This document shows, piece by piece, positions 1-8,780 of a stretch of DNA of 64,000 bases. The notes beneath the pieces are model-generated. The model was not told the origin of the DNA, did not search any database, and was given only the letters and a program-made list of their open reading frames with translations. The stretch spans positions 248,001 through 312,000 of the forward strand of contig NZ_JBEPTM010000001.1 in assembly GCF_040549525.1 (NCBI RefSeq), written 5' to 3'. The position numbers were made by a program, and so were the translations under genes. Within the stretch, counting starts at the first letter, position 1. Each line of letters opens with the position of its first letter. This DNA is from Lacisediminihabitans sp040549525. Lineage in GTDB: Bacteria; Actinomycetota; Actinomycetes; Actinomycetales; Microbacteriaceae.

Positions 1-279
1 GTGACCATCCCCTCGGCGATGACGTGGATCATCGCCAGCCTGCACACCGCATTCGGCTTCGCGATCATCGGCGCGCTGGTGGCCGAGGTCCTCGGGGCAC
101 AGAAGGGAATCGGTCTGCTCATCAGCCAGGCCCAGGGGCATTTCGACCCGAACACGGTGTTCGCCTGCATGGTCATCATCGCCGTCGTCACTCTCGGCGC
201 CGAGTACCTCATCACCCTCCTCGAGAAGGTCGTGCTCAAGTGGCGTCCGCCGTCGCGCTATGAGGCACAGGCGATCTGA
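1..279 (+). CDS. ABC transporter permease, C-terminal part (NMT1/TauC type)
   Basis: This is the last 92 codons of an inner-membrane ABC permease; the start lies before the window, so the first codon (GTG) is probably internal. The visible part has the permease EAA-like stretch (AEVLGAQKGIGLLI) that docks the ATPase, then a final membrane helix and a basic tail, as in TauC/SsuC proteins. The substrate-binding lipoprotein follows 60 bases later, so this is the end of a transporter operon. Its position ahead of the 4-hydroxybenzoate genes suggests uptake of an aromatic or related acid, but this is inference from neighbourhood only. Confidence 0.85.
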   Translation: MTIPSAMTWIIASLHTAFGFAIIGALVAEVLGAQKGIGLLISQAQGHFDPNTVFACMVIIAVVTLGAEYLITLLEKVVLKWRPPSRYEAQAI

Positions 280-339
280 GTTTTCGCTCCCCACCAGTCC
301 GCCGGAATCCCTCCGGCACCATGAAAGGAATCACACAAG

Positions 340-1431
340 ATGAACAAGCGCAGCATCGTCGCTGTCGTCGCAGCCACAGCAGCAGCAGTGTCGCTGGGGC
401 TCGCCGGGTGCAGTGGCAGCCCGTCCACCGCGAGCTCGGCATCGAGCGCCACCCTCCCCGTCGTCAAAATGATGGTCGGAGGCATCGACAAGCAGATCTA
501 CCTCCCGTATCAATTGGCGGAAAGCCTCGGCTACTACAAGAAGTACGGCGTCGATATGCAACTCTCCACCGAGCAGAACGGCGGCGTCGGCGCAGAGGAG
601 GCGATGGTCTCCGGACAGGTTGATCTGTCGGGAGCGTGGTACATCCACTCGGTGGACTTCCAGTCCAAAGGCAAGAAGGTCATCAACCTGATCCAGCTCT
701 CGGGAGCACCGGGGGAGCGGATCATGTGCACCCCGAAGTCGAACGTGACCTCCGGCGCGGATCTCAAGGGCAAGACCGTCGGGGTGACCGACCTCGGCTC
801 CGGCACCGATGAGCTGACGCAGTTCATCGCCTCGAAGGCTGGGGTCAAGAAGACCGACTACCAGACCATCGCCGTTCACGCCGGAGCCACCGCGATCGCG
901 GCACTCCAGCGCGGCAGTGCCGACTGCGTGATGACCACTCAGCCGACCGTCGGCGCCCTCGAATCACAGAAGCTGGCGACATCGGCGATCGATCTCGCGA
1001 GCACGAAGGGTGCCAATGCCGCCCTCGGTGGTGCTTGGCCCGCCGCTGGCCTGCTGGCCCAGGAGTCGTGGGTCAACTCGCATAAGGCAGTCGTGCAGAA
1101 GGTCGTCACGGCCCTCACCGCGACGATGCACTGGATGAGCACCCACACCGCCCAGGATGTCGCGGACAAGCTGCCGAAGTCGTTCGTGCAGAACGCCACG
1201 ATCTCCAAGGCGGACTATGTCAAGGCGCTCAAGGAGGACTACGGCCAGTTCCTCCCGGACGGCCTGATGCCCGCCGGTGGACCGAAGACGGTGTTCCAAA
1301 TGGAGAACGCGATCGGCGTCGACACCTCCAGCATCACGTACAGCGACACCTTCACCAACAGTTTCGTGAATGTGGCGCTCAAGCAGCTGGGCATCACGCC
1401 GGTGACGACCCCCGCGGGCGCCAAGGGCTGA
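340..1431 (+). CDS. ABC transporter substrate-binding lipoprotein (NMT1/SsuA-like)
   Basis: A 363-residue periplasmic-type binding protein anchored as a lipoprotein. The N terminus is a signal sequence ending in a lipobox (SLGLAGCSG, acylated Cys24), followed by a Ser/Ala-rich linker. The body has NMT1/THI5-like features: a short helix reading PYQLAESLGYYKKYGVD near residues 52-70 and a G-S-G-T phosphate-type loop near residue 150. It delivers the ligand to the permease encoded just upstream. The ligand is not readable from sequence; aromatic acids, sulfonates and pyrimidines are all known for this family. A strong hairpin terminator follows. Confidence 0.85.
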   Translation: MNKRSIVAVVAATAAAVSLGLAGCSGSPSTASSASSATLPVVKMMVGGIDKQIYLPYQLAESLGYYKKYGVDMQLSTEQNGGVGAEEAMVSGQVDLSGAWYIHSVDFQSKGKKVINLIQLSGAPGERIMCTPKSNVTSGADLKGKTVGVTDLGSGTDELTQFIASKAGVKKTDYQTIAVHAGATAIAALQRGSADCVMTTQPTVGALESQKLATSAIDLASTKGANAALGGAWPAAGLLAQESWVNSHKAVVQKVVTALTATMHWMSTHTAQDVADKLPKSFVQNATISKADYVKALKEDYGQFLPDGLMPAGGPKTVFQMENAIGVDTSSITYSDTFTNSFVNVALKQLGITPVTTPAGAKG

Positions 1432-1439
1432 TTCGTCGT

Positions 1440-1493
1440 CGGCAGGCGGCCCCTCGACACCACCCTTCCGGGCGGTTCGGGGGGCCGTTGCCG
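1440..1493 (+). terminator. Terminator-like hairpin after the ABC operon
   Basis: The left arm CGGCAGGCGGCCCC (from 1440) pairs almost completely with the right arm GGGGCCGTTGCCG ending at 1493, with a long partly structured loop. There is no T tract. It separates the transporter operon from the IclR gene. Confidence 0.55.
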
Positions 1494-1503
1494 TGGCACA
1501 TCC

Positions 1504-1533
1504 TTAGGCCATTGGTGAGCCGCCAGCTAGATT
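1504..1533 (+). promoter_or_regulatory. Promoter of the iclR gene, leaderless type
   Basis: TTAGGC at 1504-1509 and TAGATT at 1528-1533 are spaced by 18 bases, a normal -35/-10 layout. The -10 element ends 6 bases before the ATG at 1540, so transcription should begin at or next to the start codon. No Shine-Dalgarno sequence is present. Confidence 0.5.
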
Positions 1534-1539
1534 GTCTCC

Positions 1540-2298
1540 ATGTCCGGCAATCGCTCCGAGGACCACCGAACGGTCGCCGAGAAGGTCTTCGCGATCGCGG
1601 ATGTGTTCGGGGGCGCGTCGGAGCTGAGCCTCACCGAGATCGCCCACCGGGCCACGCTCCCCCTGTCGACCGCGCATCGACTGGTCGGGGAATGGGTGGC
1701 CTGGGGCGGCATCGTGCGCGGCGACGACGGCCTCTACCGGGTGGGCATGCGCCTGTGGAAGCTCGGGGTGCGCGCGCCGACCGCGCGCCGCCTTCGCACG
1801 GTTGCGAGTCCCTTTCTCGAGGACCTCTACGACCTCACCCGGGAGAACGTGCACCTCGCCGTGCGTGACGGTCTCGGGGTGCTCTACCTCGAACGCGTCT
1901 CGGGGCGCTCGGCTGTTCCCGTCATCTCGGATGTCGGCACCCGGCTGCCGCTGCACGCCACCGGCGTGGGACTGGTGCTCCTCGCCTGGGCGCCCCCGGA
2001 GCTGCTCGACGAGCTTGTGGCATCCGCCCCTCGCAAGTATCTGCCCAACACCATGACGACCGCGGCCGAGCTGAGACCGCGTCTTGCCGGGATCCGGGCA
2101 TCCGGCGTCGCCGTGTCGATCAACGAGATGACCGCGGACTCGTTCTCCGCCGCCGCGCCGATCCGCGACCATACCGACGCGGTGATCGCGTCGGTATCGA
2201 TCGTGGCGCATGCCGAGCTCAGCGCCGACCCGCAGTTCCCGCTCGCCGTGAGTGTGGCCGCGCGGGGGATATCGCGGGCGCTGGGATGGCGTTCCTGA
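1540..2298 (+). CDS. IclR-family transcriptional regulator
   Basis: A 252-residue regulator with an N-terminal winged helix (recognition helix around LTEIAHRATLPLSTAHRLV, residues 26-45) and a C-terminal IclR effector domain of normal length. Relatives PcaR, PcaU and PobR control protocatechuate and 4-hydroxybenzoate genes, and this gene lies directly in front of pobA and the pca genes on the same strand, so it is most likely their regulator, binding an aromatic or beta-ketoadipate-type ligand. The ATG is 6 bases behind a TAGATT hexamer with no ribosome binding site, suggesting a leaderless message. It ends in an intrinsic terminator, so pobA must have its own promoter or depend on readthrough. 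Confidence 0.88.
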   Translation: MSGNRSEDHRTVAEKVFAIADVFGGASELSLTEIAHRATLPLSTAHRLVGEWVAWGGIVRGDDGLYRVGMRLWKLGVRAPTARRLRTVASPFLEDLYDLTRENVHLAVRDGLGVLYLERVSGRSAVPVISDVGTRLPLHATGVGLVLLAWAPPELLDELVASAPRKYLPNTMTTAAELRPRLAGIRASGVAVSINEMTADSFSAAAPIRDHTDAVIASVSIVAHAELSADPQFPLAVSVAARGISRALGWRS

Positions 2299-2322
2299 CT
2301 TCCGCTGGGCGGAAGGTTTTTC
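2299..2322 (+). terminator. Intrinsic terminator directly after iclR
   Basis: CTTCCGC (2299-2305), loop TGG, GCGGAAG (2309-2315), then GTTTTTCCC. It begins at the first base after the iclR stop codon and is the best textbook terminator in the window. Because pobA follows only 62 bases later, it could also act as an attenuator. Confidence 0.8.
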
Positions 2323-2383
2323 CCAGGCCGGTCGGCTACGGACCAGAGTGAGCGTACCGATCCCGCCGTTGCGAAAGGCCAGC

Positions 2384-3568
2384 ATGAAGATCCGCACCAC
2401 CGTAGCCATCGTGGGGGCCGGACCAGCCGGCCTGCTTCTCGGGCACCTGCTCGCCGCCTCCGGAATCGACTTCGTGATCATCGAGGCACGATCTCGCGAG
2501 TACATCCTGTCGCGCATCCGCGCCGGGGTGCTGGAAGAGTCATCGGTCGACGTGCTGGCCTCCCTCGGCCTCGACGGCCGGCTTCGCGAGCACGGACTCG
2601 TGCACGACGGCATCTACCTGCAGTATGAGGGCACCCGTCACCACGTCGATTTCTCCGAGCTGATCGGACGCACGGTCACGGTCTACGGCCAGCAACAGGT
2701 GGTCAACGACCTCATGCTCGCCCATGACGAGGCCGGTTCGGCCGTGTACTTCGGGTCGAGCGACGTGCTTCCGTGGGGCATCGAGACCCCCCGCCCCTCG
2801 GTGAACTTCGTCCACGGCGGCCAGAGCTACTCCGTCGACGCCGACTTCGTCATCGGAGCGGATGGATTCCACGGGGTATGCCGCTCGATCATCCCGTCCG
2901 GTGCCATCACGAGCTACCAGCGGGAGTACCCATTCGCCTGGCTCGGAATCCTCGCGGATGTCCCGCCCTCGACCGACGAGCTGATCTACGCGCTGCATCC
3001 CGAGGGCTTCGCCATGCATTCGATGCGCTCACCCTCCGTCTCGCGCCTCTACCTGCAGGTCGAACCCGATGACGATATCGCCCAGTGGAGCGACGAACGC
3101 ATCTGGGAAGGACTGCACGAACGGCTCGGAGTGGAGGGCTGGACCCTGCGCGAGGGCGAGATCACCGAGAAGTCGATCACACCCATGAGGAGCTTCGTCG
3201 CCTCAACCCTCAATCACGGGGCGCTCTTCCTGGTCGGCGACGCCGGCCACATCGTGCCCCCGACGGGCGCAAAGGGGCTCAACGCCGCCATTTCCGACGT
3301 GGCGATGCTCGGCGCGGCCCTCAGCTCCTACTACGCGGGGGATGCCGGGTCGCTCGCGGGTTACAGCGGACGCGCGCTCTCGCGCCAGTGGAAGACGCAG
3401 TACTTCTCCCGCTGGATGACCGAGATGCTGCACACCACAGGCACCGGTGCCGAGGCGCAGAGCCGGTACCGTGGCCAAATCGGTCAGCTCGACTACGTCA
3501 CCGGCTCGCGATTCGCTCTCCAGGGCCTCGCCGAGCAGTACACCGGCCTTCCGATCGACGGGATCTGA
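2384..3568 (+). CDS. pobA: 4-hydroxybenzoate 3-monooxygenase
   Basis: A 394-residue flavoprotein, exactly the family length, that hydroxylates 4-hydroxybenzoate to protocatechuate using FAD, O2 and NAD(P)H. The FAD-binding loop GAGPAG is at residues 11-16, the DG motif (IGADGFHG) lies near residue 160, and the second FAD motif (LVGDAGHIVPPTGAKG) near residue 285. The start at 2384 is chosen for the GAAAGG six bases upstream and the family length; an in-frame extension to 2252 would overlap iclR. It heads the aromatic operon and feeds PcaGH, whose gene starts 2 bases after its stop. Confidence 0.96.
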   Translation: MKIRTTVAIVGAGPAGLLLGHLLAASGIDFVIIEARSREYILSRIRAGVLEESSVDVLASLGLDGRLREHGLVHDGIYLQYEGTRHHVDFSELIGRTVTVYGQQQVVNDLMLAHDEAGSAVYFGSSDVLPWGIETPRPSVNFVHGGQSYSVDADFVIGADGFHGVCRSIIPSGAITSYQREYPFAWLGILADVPPSTDELIYALHPEGFAMHSMRSPSVSRLYLQVEPDDDIAQWSDERIWEGLHERLGVEGWTLREGEITEKSITPMRSFVASTLNHGALFLVGDAGHIVPPTGAKGLNAAISDVAMLGAALSSYYAGDAGSLAGYSGRALSRQWKTQYFSRWMTEMLHTTGTGAEAQSRYRGQIGQLDYVTGSRFALQGLAEQYTGLPIDGI

Positions 3569-3570
3569 TC

Positions 3571-4323
3571 GTGGAACTCCCCACCCAGTCGCAGATCTCG
3601 GCCGAGATCACGGCGGCCCAGGAGGCCGGCGACGCCTCGCGCGGCCATCCGGAACGCGGCTTCGCGCCGTATCGGAGCAGCACGCTGAGGCATCCGCTCA
3701 ATGATCTCGTGCGGGCCGACCCCGAGGAGATCGAACTCGTGTCTCCCGTCTACGGCCACAGTGACGTCACCGCCCAGGAGGCCGACCTCACCATCCAGCA
3801 CTCCGGTGAACCCCTCGGCGAGCGGATCATCGTCACCGGGCACGTGCTGGATGGCGAGGGCCGTCCGGTGCGCAACCAGCTGCTCGAGGTGTGGCAGGCG
3901 AACTCGGGAGGGCGGTATGTGCACAAGCGCGACCAGCATCCGGCTCCGCTCGATCCCAATTTCACCGGTACCGGCCGACTGGTGACCGGTGATGACGGCA
4001 GCTACCGTTTCGTCACGATCAAGCCGGGTCCCTACCCGTGGAAGAACCACCGCAACGCCTGGCGGCCGGCACACATCCACTTCTCGTTGTTCGGCGACCA
4101 GTTCGTGCAACGTCTCGTGACGCAGATGTACTTCCCGGGGGATCCGCTCTTCGCGCTCGACCCGATCCTCCAGTCCATCACACAGCAGTCCGCGCGCGAC
4201 CGCCTCGTTGCCACCTACGACCACGAGGTGACGCAGCCGGAGTGGGCGACAGGCTACCGTTGGAACATCGTACTGACCGGATCGAAGGCGACCCGGATGG
4301 AGCAGGAGGGAGACGATCGATGA
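3571..4323 (+). CDS. pcaH: Protocatechuate 3,4-dioxygenase, beta subunit
   Basis: A 250-residue iron-bearing subunit that cleaves protocatechuate between its hydroxyl groups (ortho cleavage) to 3-carboxy-cis,cis-muconate. The four Fe(III) ligands of the family are present: Tyr116 (GGRYVHK), Tyr155 (PGPYPW), and His168 and His170 (RPAHIHF). The N-terminal dioxygenase cap region is complete. The start is a GTG two bases after the pobA stop, implying translational coupling. Its stop overlaps the pcaG start by four bases, and the two products form the alpha-beta enzyme. Confidence 0.96.
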   Translation: MELPTQSQISAEITAAQEAGDASRGHPERGFAPYRSSTLRHPLNDLVRADPEEIELVSPVYGHSDVTAQEADLTIQHSGEPLGERIIVTGHVLDGEGRPVRNQLLEVWQANSGGRYVHKRDQHPAPLDPNFTGTGRLVTGDDGSYRFVTIKPGPYPWKNHRNAWRPAHIHFSLFGDQFVQRLVTQMYFPGDPLFALDPILQSITQQSARDRLVATYDHEVTQPEWATGYRWNIVLTGSKATRMEQEGDDR

Positions 4324-4874
4324 CTGGCCTTCACCAGACCCCGTCCCAGACCGTCGGACCGTTCTTCGGCTACGCGCTCCCGTACGACGGGGGAGACCGA
4401 CTGCTGCCTCCCCACGCCCCCGGCACGATCCGGCTGCACGGAACCGTCTTCGACGGAGCCGGCGAGGTGGTGCCCGATGCCTTCGTGGAGATCTGGCAGG
4501 CGGATGCCACGGGGTCGGTGGTCTCCGAACGCGGCAGTCTTCACCGCGACGGCTACACCTTCACCGGGTTCGGCCGCGCCGCGGTCGACGGGTGGGGCCA
4601 CTTCTCCTTCACCACCGTCAAGCCCGGTCCGATGCGAGCCGGATCCTCGCCCTATGTGATGGTCACGATCTTCGCCCGGGGGCTTCTCCAGCACCTGTTC
4701 ACCCGCGCCTATTTCGGAGACGATGCCCCCGACCTCGTAGTGCAGGAGCTCGGCGAGCGCGGGGCGACGCTCGTGGCCCAGCCGGACGGGGAGGCGAGCT
4801 ACCGGTTCGACATCCGCCTGCAGGGGGCTGGGGAGACCGTGTTCTTCGACTACGGAGTGGATGCGGGTGCGTGA
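4320..4874 (+). CDS. pcaG: Protocatechuate 3,4-dioxygenase, alpha subunit
   Basis: A 184-residue partner of PcaH, with the same beta-sandwich fold (VDGWGHFSFTTVKPG near residues 90-105) but without the iron ligands, as is normal for the alpha chain, which shapes the active site. The N terminus TPSQTVGPFFGYAL is typical of PcaG. The ATG overlaps the pcaH stop in an ATGA arrangement. The end overlaps the pcaB start by 14 bases. Confidence 0.95.
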   Translation: MTGLHQTPSQTVGPFFGYALPYDGGDRLLPPHAPGTIRLHGTVFDGAGEVVPDAFVEIWQADATGSVVSERGSLHRDGYTFTGFGRAAVDGWGHFSFTTVKPGPMRAGSSPYVMVTIFARGLLQHLFTRAYFGDDAPDLVVQELGERGATLVAQPDGEASYRFDIRLQGAGETVFFDYGVDAGA

Positions 4875-6189
4875 TTGGGGCCTGCTCGACCCGCTGGCGA
4901 CACCGGGCGTCGACGACGACGCCGTGCTCGCGGCGCTGGTGGAGGTCGAGCGGGCGCTGATGCTCGCCTGGCACGATATCGGGGAGGCGCCGCACTGGGT
5001 CGCCAATGTTTCCGTCGAGGTGTCGCACCTCGACCTCGAGCGGATCTCCCGCGGCAACCGGGAGGGGGGCAATCCCGTCATTCCCCTCGTGGCCCAGCTG
5101 CGCGACCAGGCCGAGGCGAGCCACGCGGGCGCCGGGGACTGGGTGCATCGCGGCGCGACGAGCCAGGACATCCTCGACACCGGCCTCATGCTCGTGGCGA
5201 CGCGGGCCCTCGGTCTCGTCTCCGGTTCGCTCGCCGACGCGGCGGCTCGTCTCGCCGCCCTCGCCGACCAGCATCGGCACAGCCTGATGGTCGGGCGCAC
5301 CCTCACCCAGCATGCCGCCCCCCTCACCTTCGGCGTGAAGGCCGCCTCCTGGCTGGACGGAGTCGAGGCGGCGCGGTCCTGCCTCGACTCACTCACCCTG
5401 CCGGTGCAGCTCGCCGGGGCCGTCGGCACCGGGACCGCGTTCGCCGATCTCGGCGGGTCGGCTGAGAGCGGTGCGCGACTCCGTGCGGCGCTCGCCGCGA
5501 GACTCGGTCTCGCCGACCCCGAGCGAAGCTGGCAGGCCGAGCGCAGCATCGTCGCCAGTCTCGCGGCGGCCCTCTCCCTCGTGATCGGCACTCTCGGCCG
5601 CGTCGCGACCGACGTGCTCGTGCTCGCGCGCTCCGAGATCGGTGAGCTGTCGGAGGGCTCCGGTGGGTCCTCGTCGGCCATGCCCCAGAAGCGGAACCCG
5701 ACAGCGGCGGTGCTCGTGAGGTCGGCAGCCCTTCAGGCGCCCGGCCACCTCTCGACGGTGTTCTCGAGCCTTGCGGCGGAAGACGAGCGGCCGGCCGGCG
5801 CTTGGCACGCCGAATGGCTCGCGCTCCGATCGCTGCTGCGACTGGCGGTGGAGAGCAGCGACACGACGGCGACCTTCCTCTCGGCTCTCTCCGTGGACAC
5901 GGAGCGGATGCGCGCCACCGTCGACTCCGATGGCGGGATCGCCTGGGCCGAACACGCCGTCTCCCAGCTCGTCCCCGATCTCGGTCGCGCCGCGGCGGGC
6001 ACCGTCGTCGCCCGCGCGATCGAGCTGAGCACCGCCGACCTGTCGTTCGGGGCCGCGCTCGCGGCAGAGCTCGATGGCAGGGTCGTCGATCTGTCTCCCG
6101 GGTCGGTCAACGCCACGGCCGACCTCATCGTCGACGCCGCCCTCTCTCGATATCACGCGTCACGACACCACACGAGGAGCGCCCGATGA
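4861..6189 (+). CDS. pcaB: 3-carboxy-cis,cis-muconate cycloisomerase
   Basis: A 442-residue member of the fumarase/aspartase superfamily that lactonises 3-carboxymuconate to 4-carboxymuconolactone. The superfamily signature GGSSSAMPQKRNP lies near residues 270-283 and holds the mobile active-site serine loop; the first conserved block (HRGATSQDILDTG) is near residue 96. The ATG at 4861 overlaps pcaG; a GTG two codons later is possible. The stop overlaps the next start as ATGA. The C terminus is a few dozen residues shorter than in proteobacterial enzymes. Confidence 0.95.
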   Translation: MRVRDWGLLDPLATPGVDDDAVLAALVEVERALMLAWHDIGEAPHWVANVSVEVSHLDLERISRGNREGGNPVIPLVAQLRDQAEASHAGAGDWVHRGATSQDILDTGLMLVATRALGLVSGSLADAAARLAALADQHRHSLMVGRTLTQHAAPLTFGVKAASWLDGVEAARSCLDSLTLPVQLAGAVGTGTAFADLGGSAESGARLRAALAARLGLADPERSWQAERSIVASLAAALSLVIGTLGRVATDVLVLARSEIGELSEGSGGSSSAMPQKRNPTAAVLVRSAALQAPGHLSTVFSSLAAEDERPAGAWHAEWLALRSLLRLAVESSDTTATFLSALSVDTERMRATVDSDGGIAWAEHAVSQLVPDLGRAAAGTVVARAIELSTADLSFGAALAAELDGRVVDLSPGSVNATADLIVDAALSRYHASRHHTRSAR

Positions 6190-7367
6190 CTGTCCCCCTC
6201 ATCCGCTGCACGATCGATCCCGCAGAGCCCTCGAGCACCGCGAGCGAGCTTCTCGTGCTCGGCCCGTCGCTCGGCACGACCAGCTCGCTCTGGAGTCCGG
6301 CCGTCGCCGCGCTCACCGCGAGCGGTGGTCGCCGGGCGACCCGCATCCTGCGATTCGACCTGCCAGGGCACGGCGCAAGCCCGGCCGCGACGGAGCCGTT
6401 CACGATGGCGGAACTCGCTGATTCCGTGCTGCGGATCGTCGATGAGGCGGGCGGTGGCCGATTCCACTACGCGGGAGTCTCCCTCGGCGGCGCGATCGGC
6501 ATCGAGCTGGCCCTGCGCCATCCGGATCGCCTGCTCAGTCTCGGCATCTTCTGTTCGGATGCGAAGATCGGCACCGAGCAGACCTGGATCGATCGTCTCG
6601 CCCAGGTGACCAGCCAGGGCACCCCCTCGCTCGTCTCCGGCACGCCGGCACGCTGGTTCGCCGCCGATTTCATTGTCCGGCAGCCTGCCGTCGCATCCAC
6701 GATCCTGAAGGATCTCTCCGAGACCGATGACGCCTCCTATGCGTTCTGCTGCGGAGCGCTCGCCCACTTCGACCGCACGGCCGATGTCGGGGCGATCGCC
6801 GTGCCGACCATCGCTGTGGGCGGGAGCGAGGATCCCGTGACGACGCCAGGCGCCGTCGCGCACCTCGCCGTGCAGATACCGGGCGCCCACTACGTCGAGA
6901 TCCCGAACGCATCCCACCTCGCCGCCATCGAGAGGCCCGTCGAGGCCGCCGGTATCCTCGCCGAGCTGCTCGCGTCGGGTGACGACCTGCACTCCCGTGG
7001 GGTGCGCACCCGACGCGCTGTGCTCGGTGACGCCCACGTCGACGCCGCGGACGCGAAGGTCACCGCTGAGACAGCGGGATTCCAGGAGTTCATCACCCGG
7101 TACGCCTGGGGAGACGTGTGGAGTCGCCCGGGGCTGTCCCGACGGGATCGCAGCATCGCCACCCTCGCCAGCCTCGTGACCGGCAGCCATGAGCACGAGA
7201 TCGCGATGCATGTTCGGGCCGCGCTCACCAATGGCCTCACCCGCAGCGAGATCGCCGAGGTGATGCTTCACACCGCGCTCTACGCCGGGCTTCCCCCGGC
7301 CAACCGCGCGCTGGCGATCGCTCGAGACATCTTTGCCGACATCGACACGAAGGAGACCCATGGATAA
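6186..7367 (+). CDS. pcaL: Fused 3-oxoadipate enol-lactonase / 4-carboxymuconolactone decarboxylase
   Basis: A 393-residue fusion of PcaD and PcaC. Residues 1-255 form an alpha/beta hydrolase with nucleophile Ser99 (AGVSLGG), a downstream Asp (GGSEDPV) and the catalytic His in NASHLAAIE. Residues 270-393 form a carboxymuconolactone decarboxylase domain (AHVRAAL-like stretch and HTALYAGLPPANRA). The reactions are consecutive, but the decarboxylase acts first although its domain lies second. The same fusion (PcaL) is known in Rhodococcus and Streptomyces. The start overlaps pcaB by four bases; the end overlaps pcaI by eight. Confidence 0.95.
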   Translation: MTVPLIRCTIDPAEPSSTASELLVLGPSLGTTSSLWSPAVAALTASGGRRATRILRFDLPGHGASPAATEPFTMAELADSVLRIVDEAGGGRFHYAGVSLGGAIGIELALRHPDRLLSLGIFCSDAKIGTEQTWIDRLAQVTSQGTPSLVSGTPARWFAADFIVRQPAVASTILKDLSETDDASYAFCCGALAHFDRTADVGAIAVPTIAVGGSEDPVTTPGAVAHLAVQIPGAHYVEIPNASHLAAIERPVEAAGILAELLASGDDLHSRGVRTRRAVLGDAHVDAADAKVTAETAGFQEFITRYAWGDVWSRPGLSRRDRSIATLASLVTGSHEHEIAMHVRAALTNGLTRSEIAEVMLHTALYAGLPPANRALAIARDIFADIDTKETHG

Positions 7368-8139
7368 GACCTACGAATCGGCGGCGGATGCCGTCGCCGA
7401 CATCCCGAGCGGAGCGATGATCGCGGTCGGCGGGTTCGGGCTCGTCGGGGTGCCGATCGTGCTGATCCGCGCGCTGCTCGCACAGGGCACCGATCATCTC
7501 GAGGTCATCTCGAACAACTGCGGAGTGGATGGCTGGGGGCTCGGGGAGATCCTGTCGGCGGGGCGCATCGACCGGGTGATCGCGTCGTACATCGGCGAAA
7601 ACAGGGAGTTCGCCCGCCAGTATCTCGGGGGCGAGCTCGAGGTCGAGCTGACCCCGCAGGGCACCCTCGCCGAGCGACTGCGGGCCGGCGGCGTCGGCAT
7701 CCCCGGATTCTTCACCGCCACCGGGGTGGGCACGATGGTCTCCGAGGGCGGACTTCCCTGGAAGTACGCGGCGGATGGCACGGTGGCCGTGCAGTCCCCG
7801 GCGAAGGAGACCCGCGTGCTCGGCGCTCTCGGCGAGCAGCGCGAGTACGTCTTCGAGGAGGCCATCCGGGCAGACTTCGCGCTCGTGCGCGCCGCGAAGG
7901 GCGACCGCCACGGCAACCTGGTCTTCGAGAAGTCGACCCGCAACTTCAACCCGCTCGCCGCCATGTCCGGCCGCATCACGATCGCCGAGGTGGACGAGAT
8001 CGTCGAGCCCGGAGAGCTCGATCCCGACCAAGTGCACCTCCCCGGGATATACGTGGACCGCATCGTGCAGCTCACCACCGAGCAGGCGACGGAGTTGCCA
8101 ATCGAGAAGACGACAGTTCGACAGCGAGGCGACAACTGA
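7360..8139 (+). CDS. pcaI: 3-oxoadipate CoA-transferase, subunit A
   Basis: A 259-residue CoA-transferase alpha subunit. With PcaJ it moves CoA from succinyl-CoA to 3-oxoadipate. The family motif GAMIAVGGFGLVGVP near residues 18-32 is intact, and the LVRAAKGDRHGNLVF block near residue 170 is typical. The start at 7360 follows GAAGGAG eight bases upstream inside the end of pcaL; a GTG-type start further up (7333) would be a needless extension. The stop codon shares one base with the pcaJ start. Confidence 0.95.
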   Translation: MDKTYESAADAVADIPSGAMIAVGGFGLVGVPIVLIRALLAQGTDHLEVISNNCGVDGWGLGEILSAGRIDRVIASYIGENREFARQYLGGELEVELTPQGTLAERLRAGGVGIPGFFTATGVGTMVSEGGLPWKYAADGTVAVQSPAKETRVLGALGEQREYVFEEAIRADFALVRAAKGDRHGNLVFEKSTRNFNPLAAMSGRITIAEVDEIVEPGELDPDQVHLPGIYVDRIVQLTTEQATELPIEKTTVRQRGDN

Positions 8140-8780
8140 TGGCACTCACCCGTGACGACATGGCCGCGAGGGCCGCTCTCGAGCTGCATGACGGCAGCTA
8201 TGTGAACCTCGGCATCGGACTGCCGACGCTCATCCCGAACTTCATCCCGGAGGGGGTGACCGTCGTGCTGCATTCCGAGAACGGAATCCTCGGCGTAGGG
8301 CCCTACCCGTGGGAGGGCGAGGCGGATCCCAAGCTCATCAATGCGGGCAAGGAGACGGTGACGGTGCTCCCGGGGGCGTCGTACTTCGACTCCGCAGCGA
8401 GCTTCGGAATGATCCGCGGCGGCCGCATCGCGACGGCCGTACTCGGCGCGATGCAGGTCTCGGTGGCCGGCGACATCGCGAACTGGGCGGTGCCGGGCAA
8501 GCTGATCAAGGGCATGGGTGGCGCGATGGACCTGGTCAACGGCGCCGACCGCGTGATCGTGCTCATGGAGCACGTGGCCAAAGACGGCTCGGCGAAGATC
8601 GTGGAGACGTGCAGCCTTCCGCTCACCGGCGTGCGCTGCGTCGACCGCATCATCACCGAGCTCGCGGTGATCGACGTCACCGCCGACGGGCTCGTGCTCG
8701 TCGAGCTGTCACCGGGGGTGACCGTCGACGAGGTCGTCGCGGCGACCGGCGCACCCCTCACGATCGCGCTCGAGCGATGA
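8139..8780 (+). CDS. pcaJ: 3-oxoadipate CoA-transferase, subunit B
   Basis: A 213-residue beta subunit carrying the catalytic glutamate that forms the CoA thioester, Glu47 in the motif SENGILG. The glycine-rich NLGIGLPTLIPNF block near residue 23 is also typical. It joins the pcaI stop (TGATG) and ends in an ATGA overlap with pcaF, so the three last genes of the pathway are tightly coupled. Confidence 0.95.
   Translation: MALTRDDMAARAALELHDGSYVNLGIGLPTLIPNFIPEGVTVVLHSENGILGVGPYPWEGEADPKLINAGKETVTVLPGASYFDSAASFGMIRGGRIATAVLGAMQVSVAGDIANWAVPGKLIKGMGGAMDLVNGADRVIVLMEHVAKDGSAKIVETCSLPLTGVRCVDRIITELAVIDVTADGLVLVELSPGVTVDEVVAATGAPLTIALER

Noticed and set aside
4254..5681. A 475-residue open frame antisense to pcaG and pcaB.
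   Set aside because: High-GC DNA leaves long antisense frames open; the sense genes have clear families and the antisense peptide is Ser/Arg-rich without motifs.
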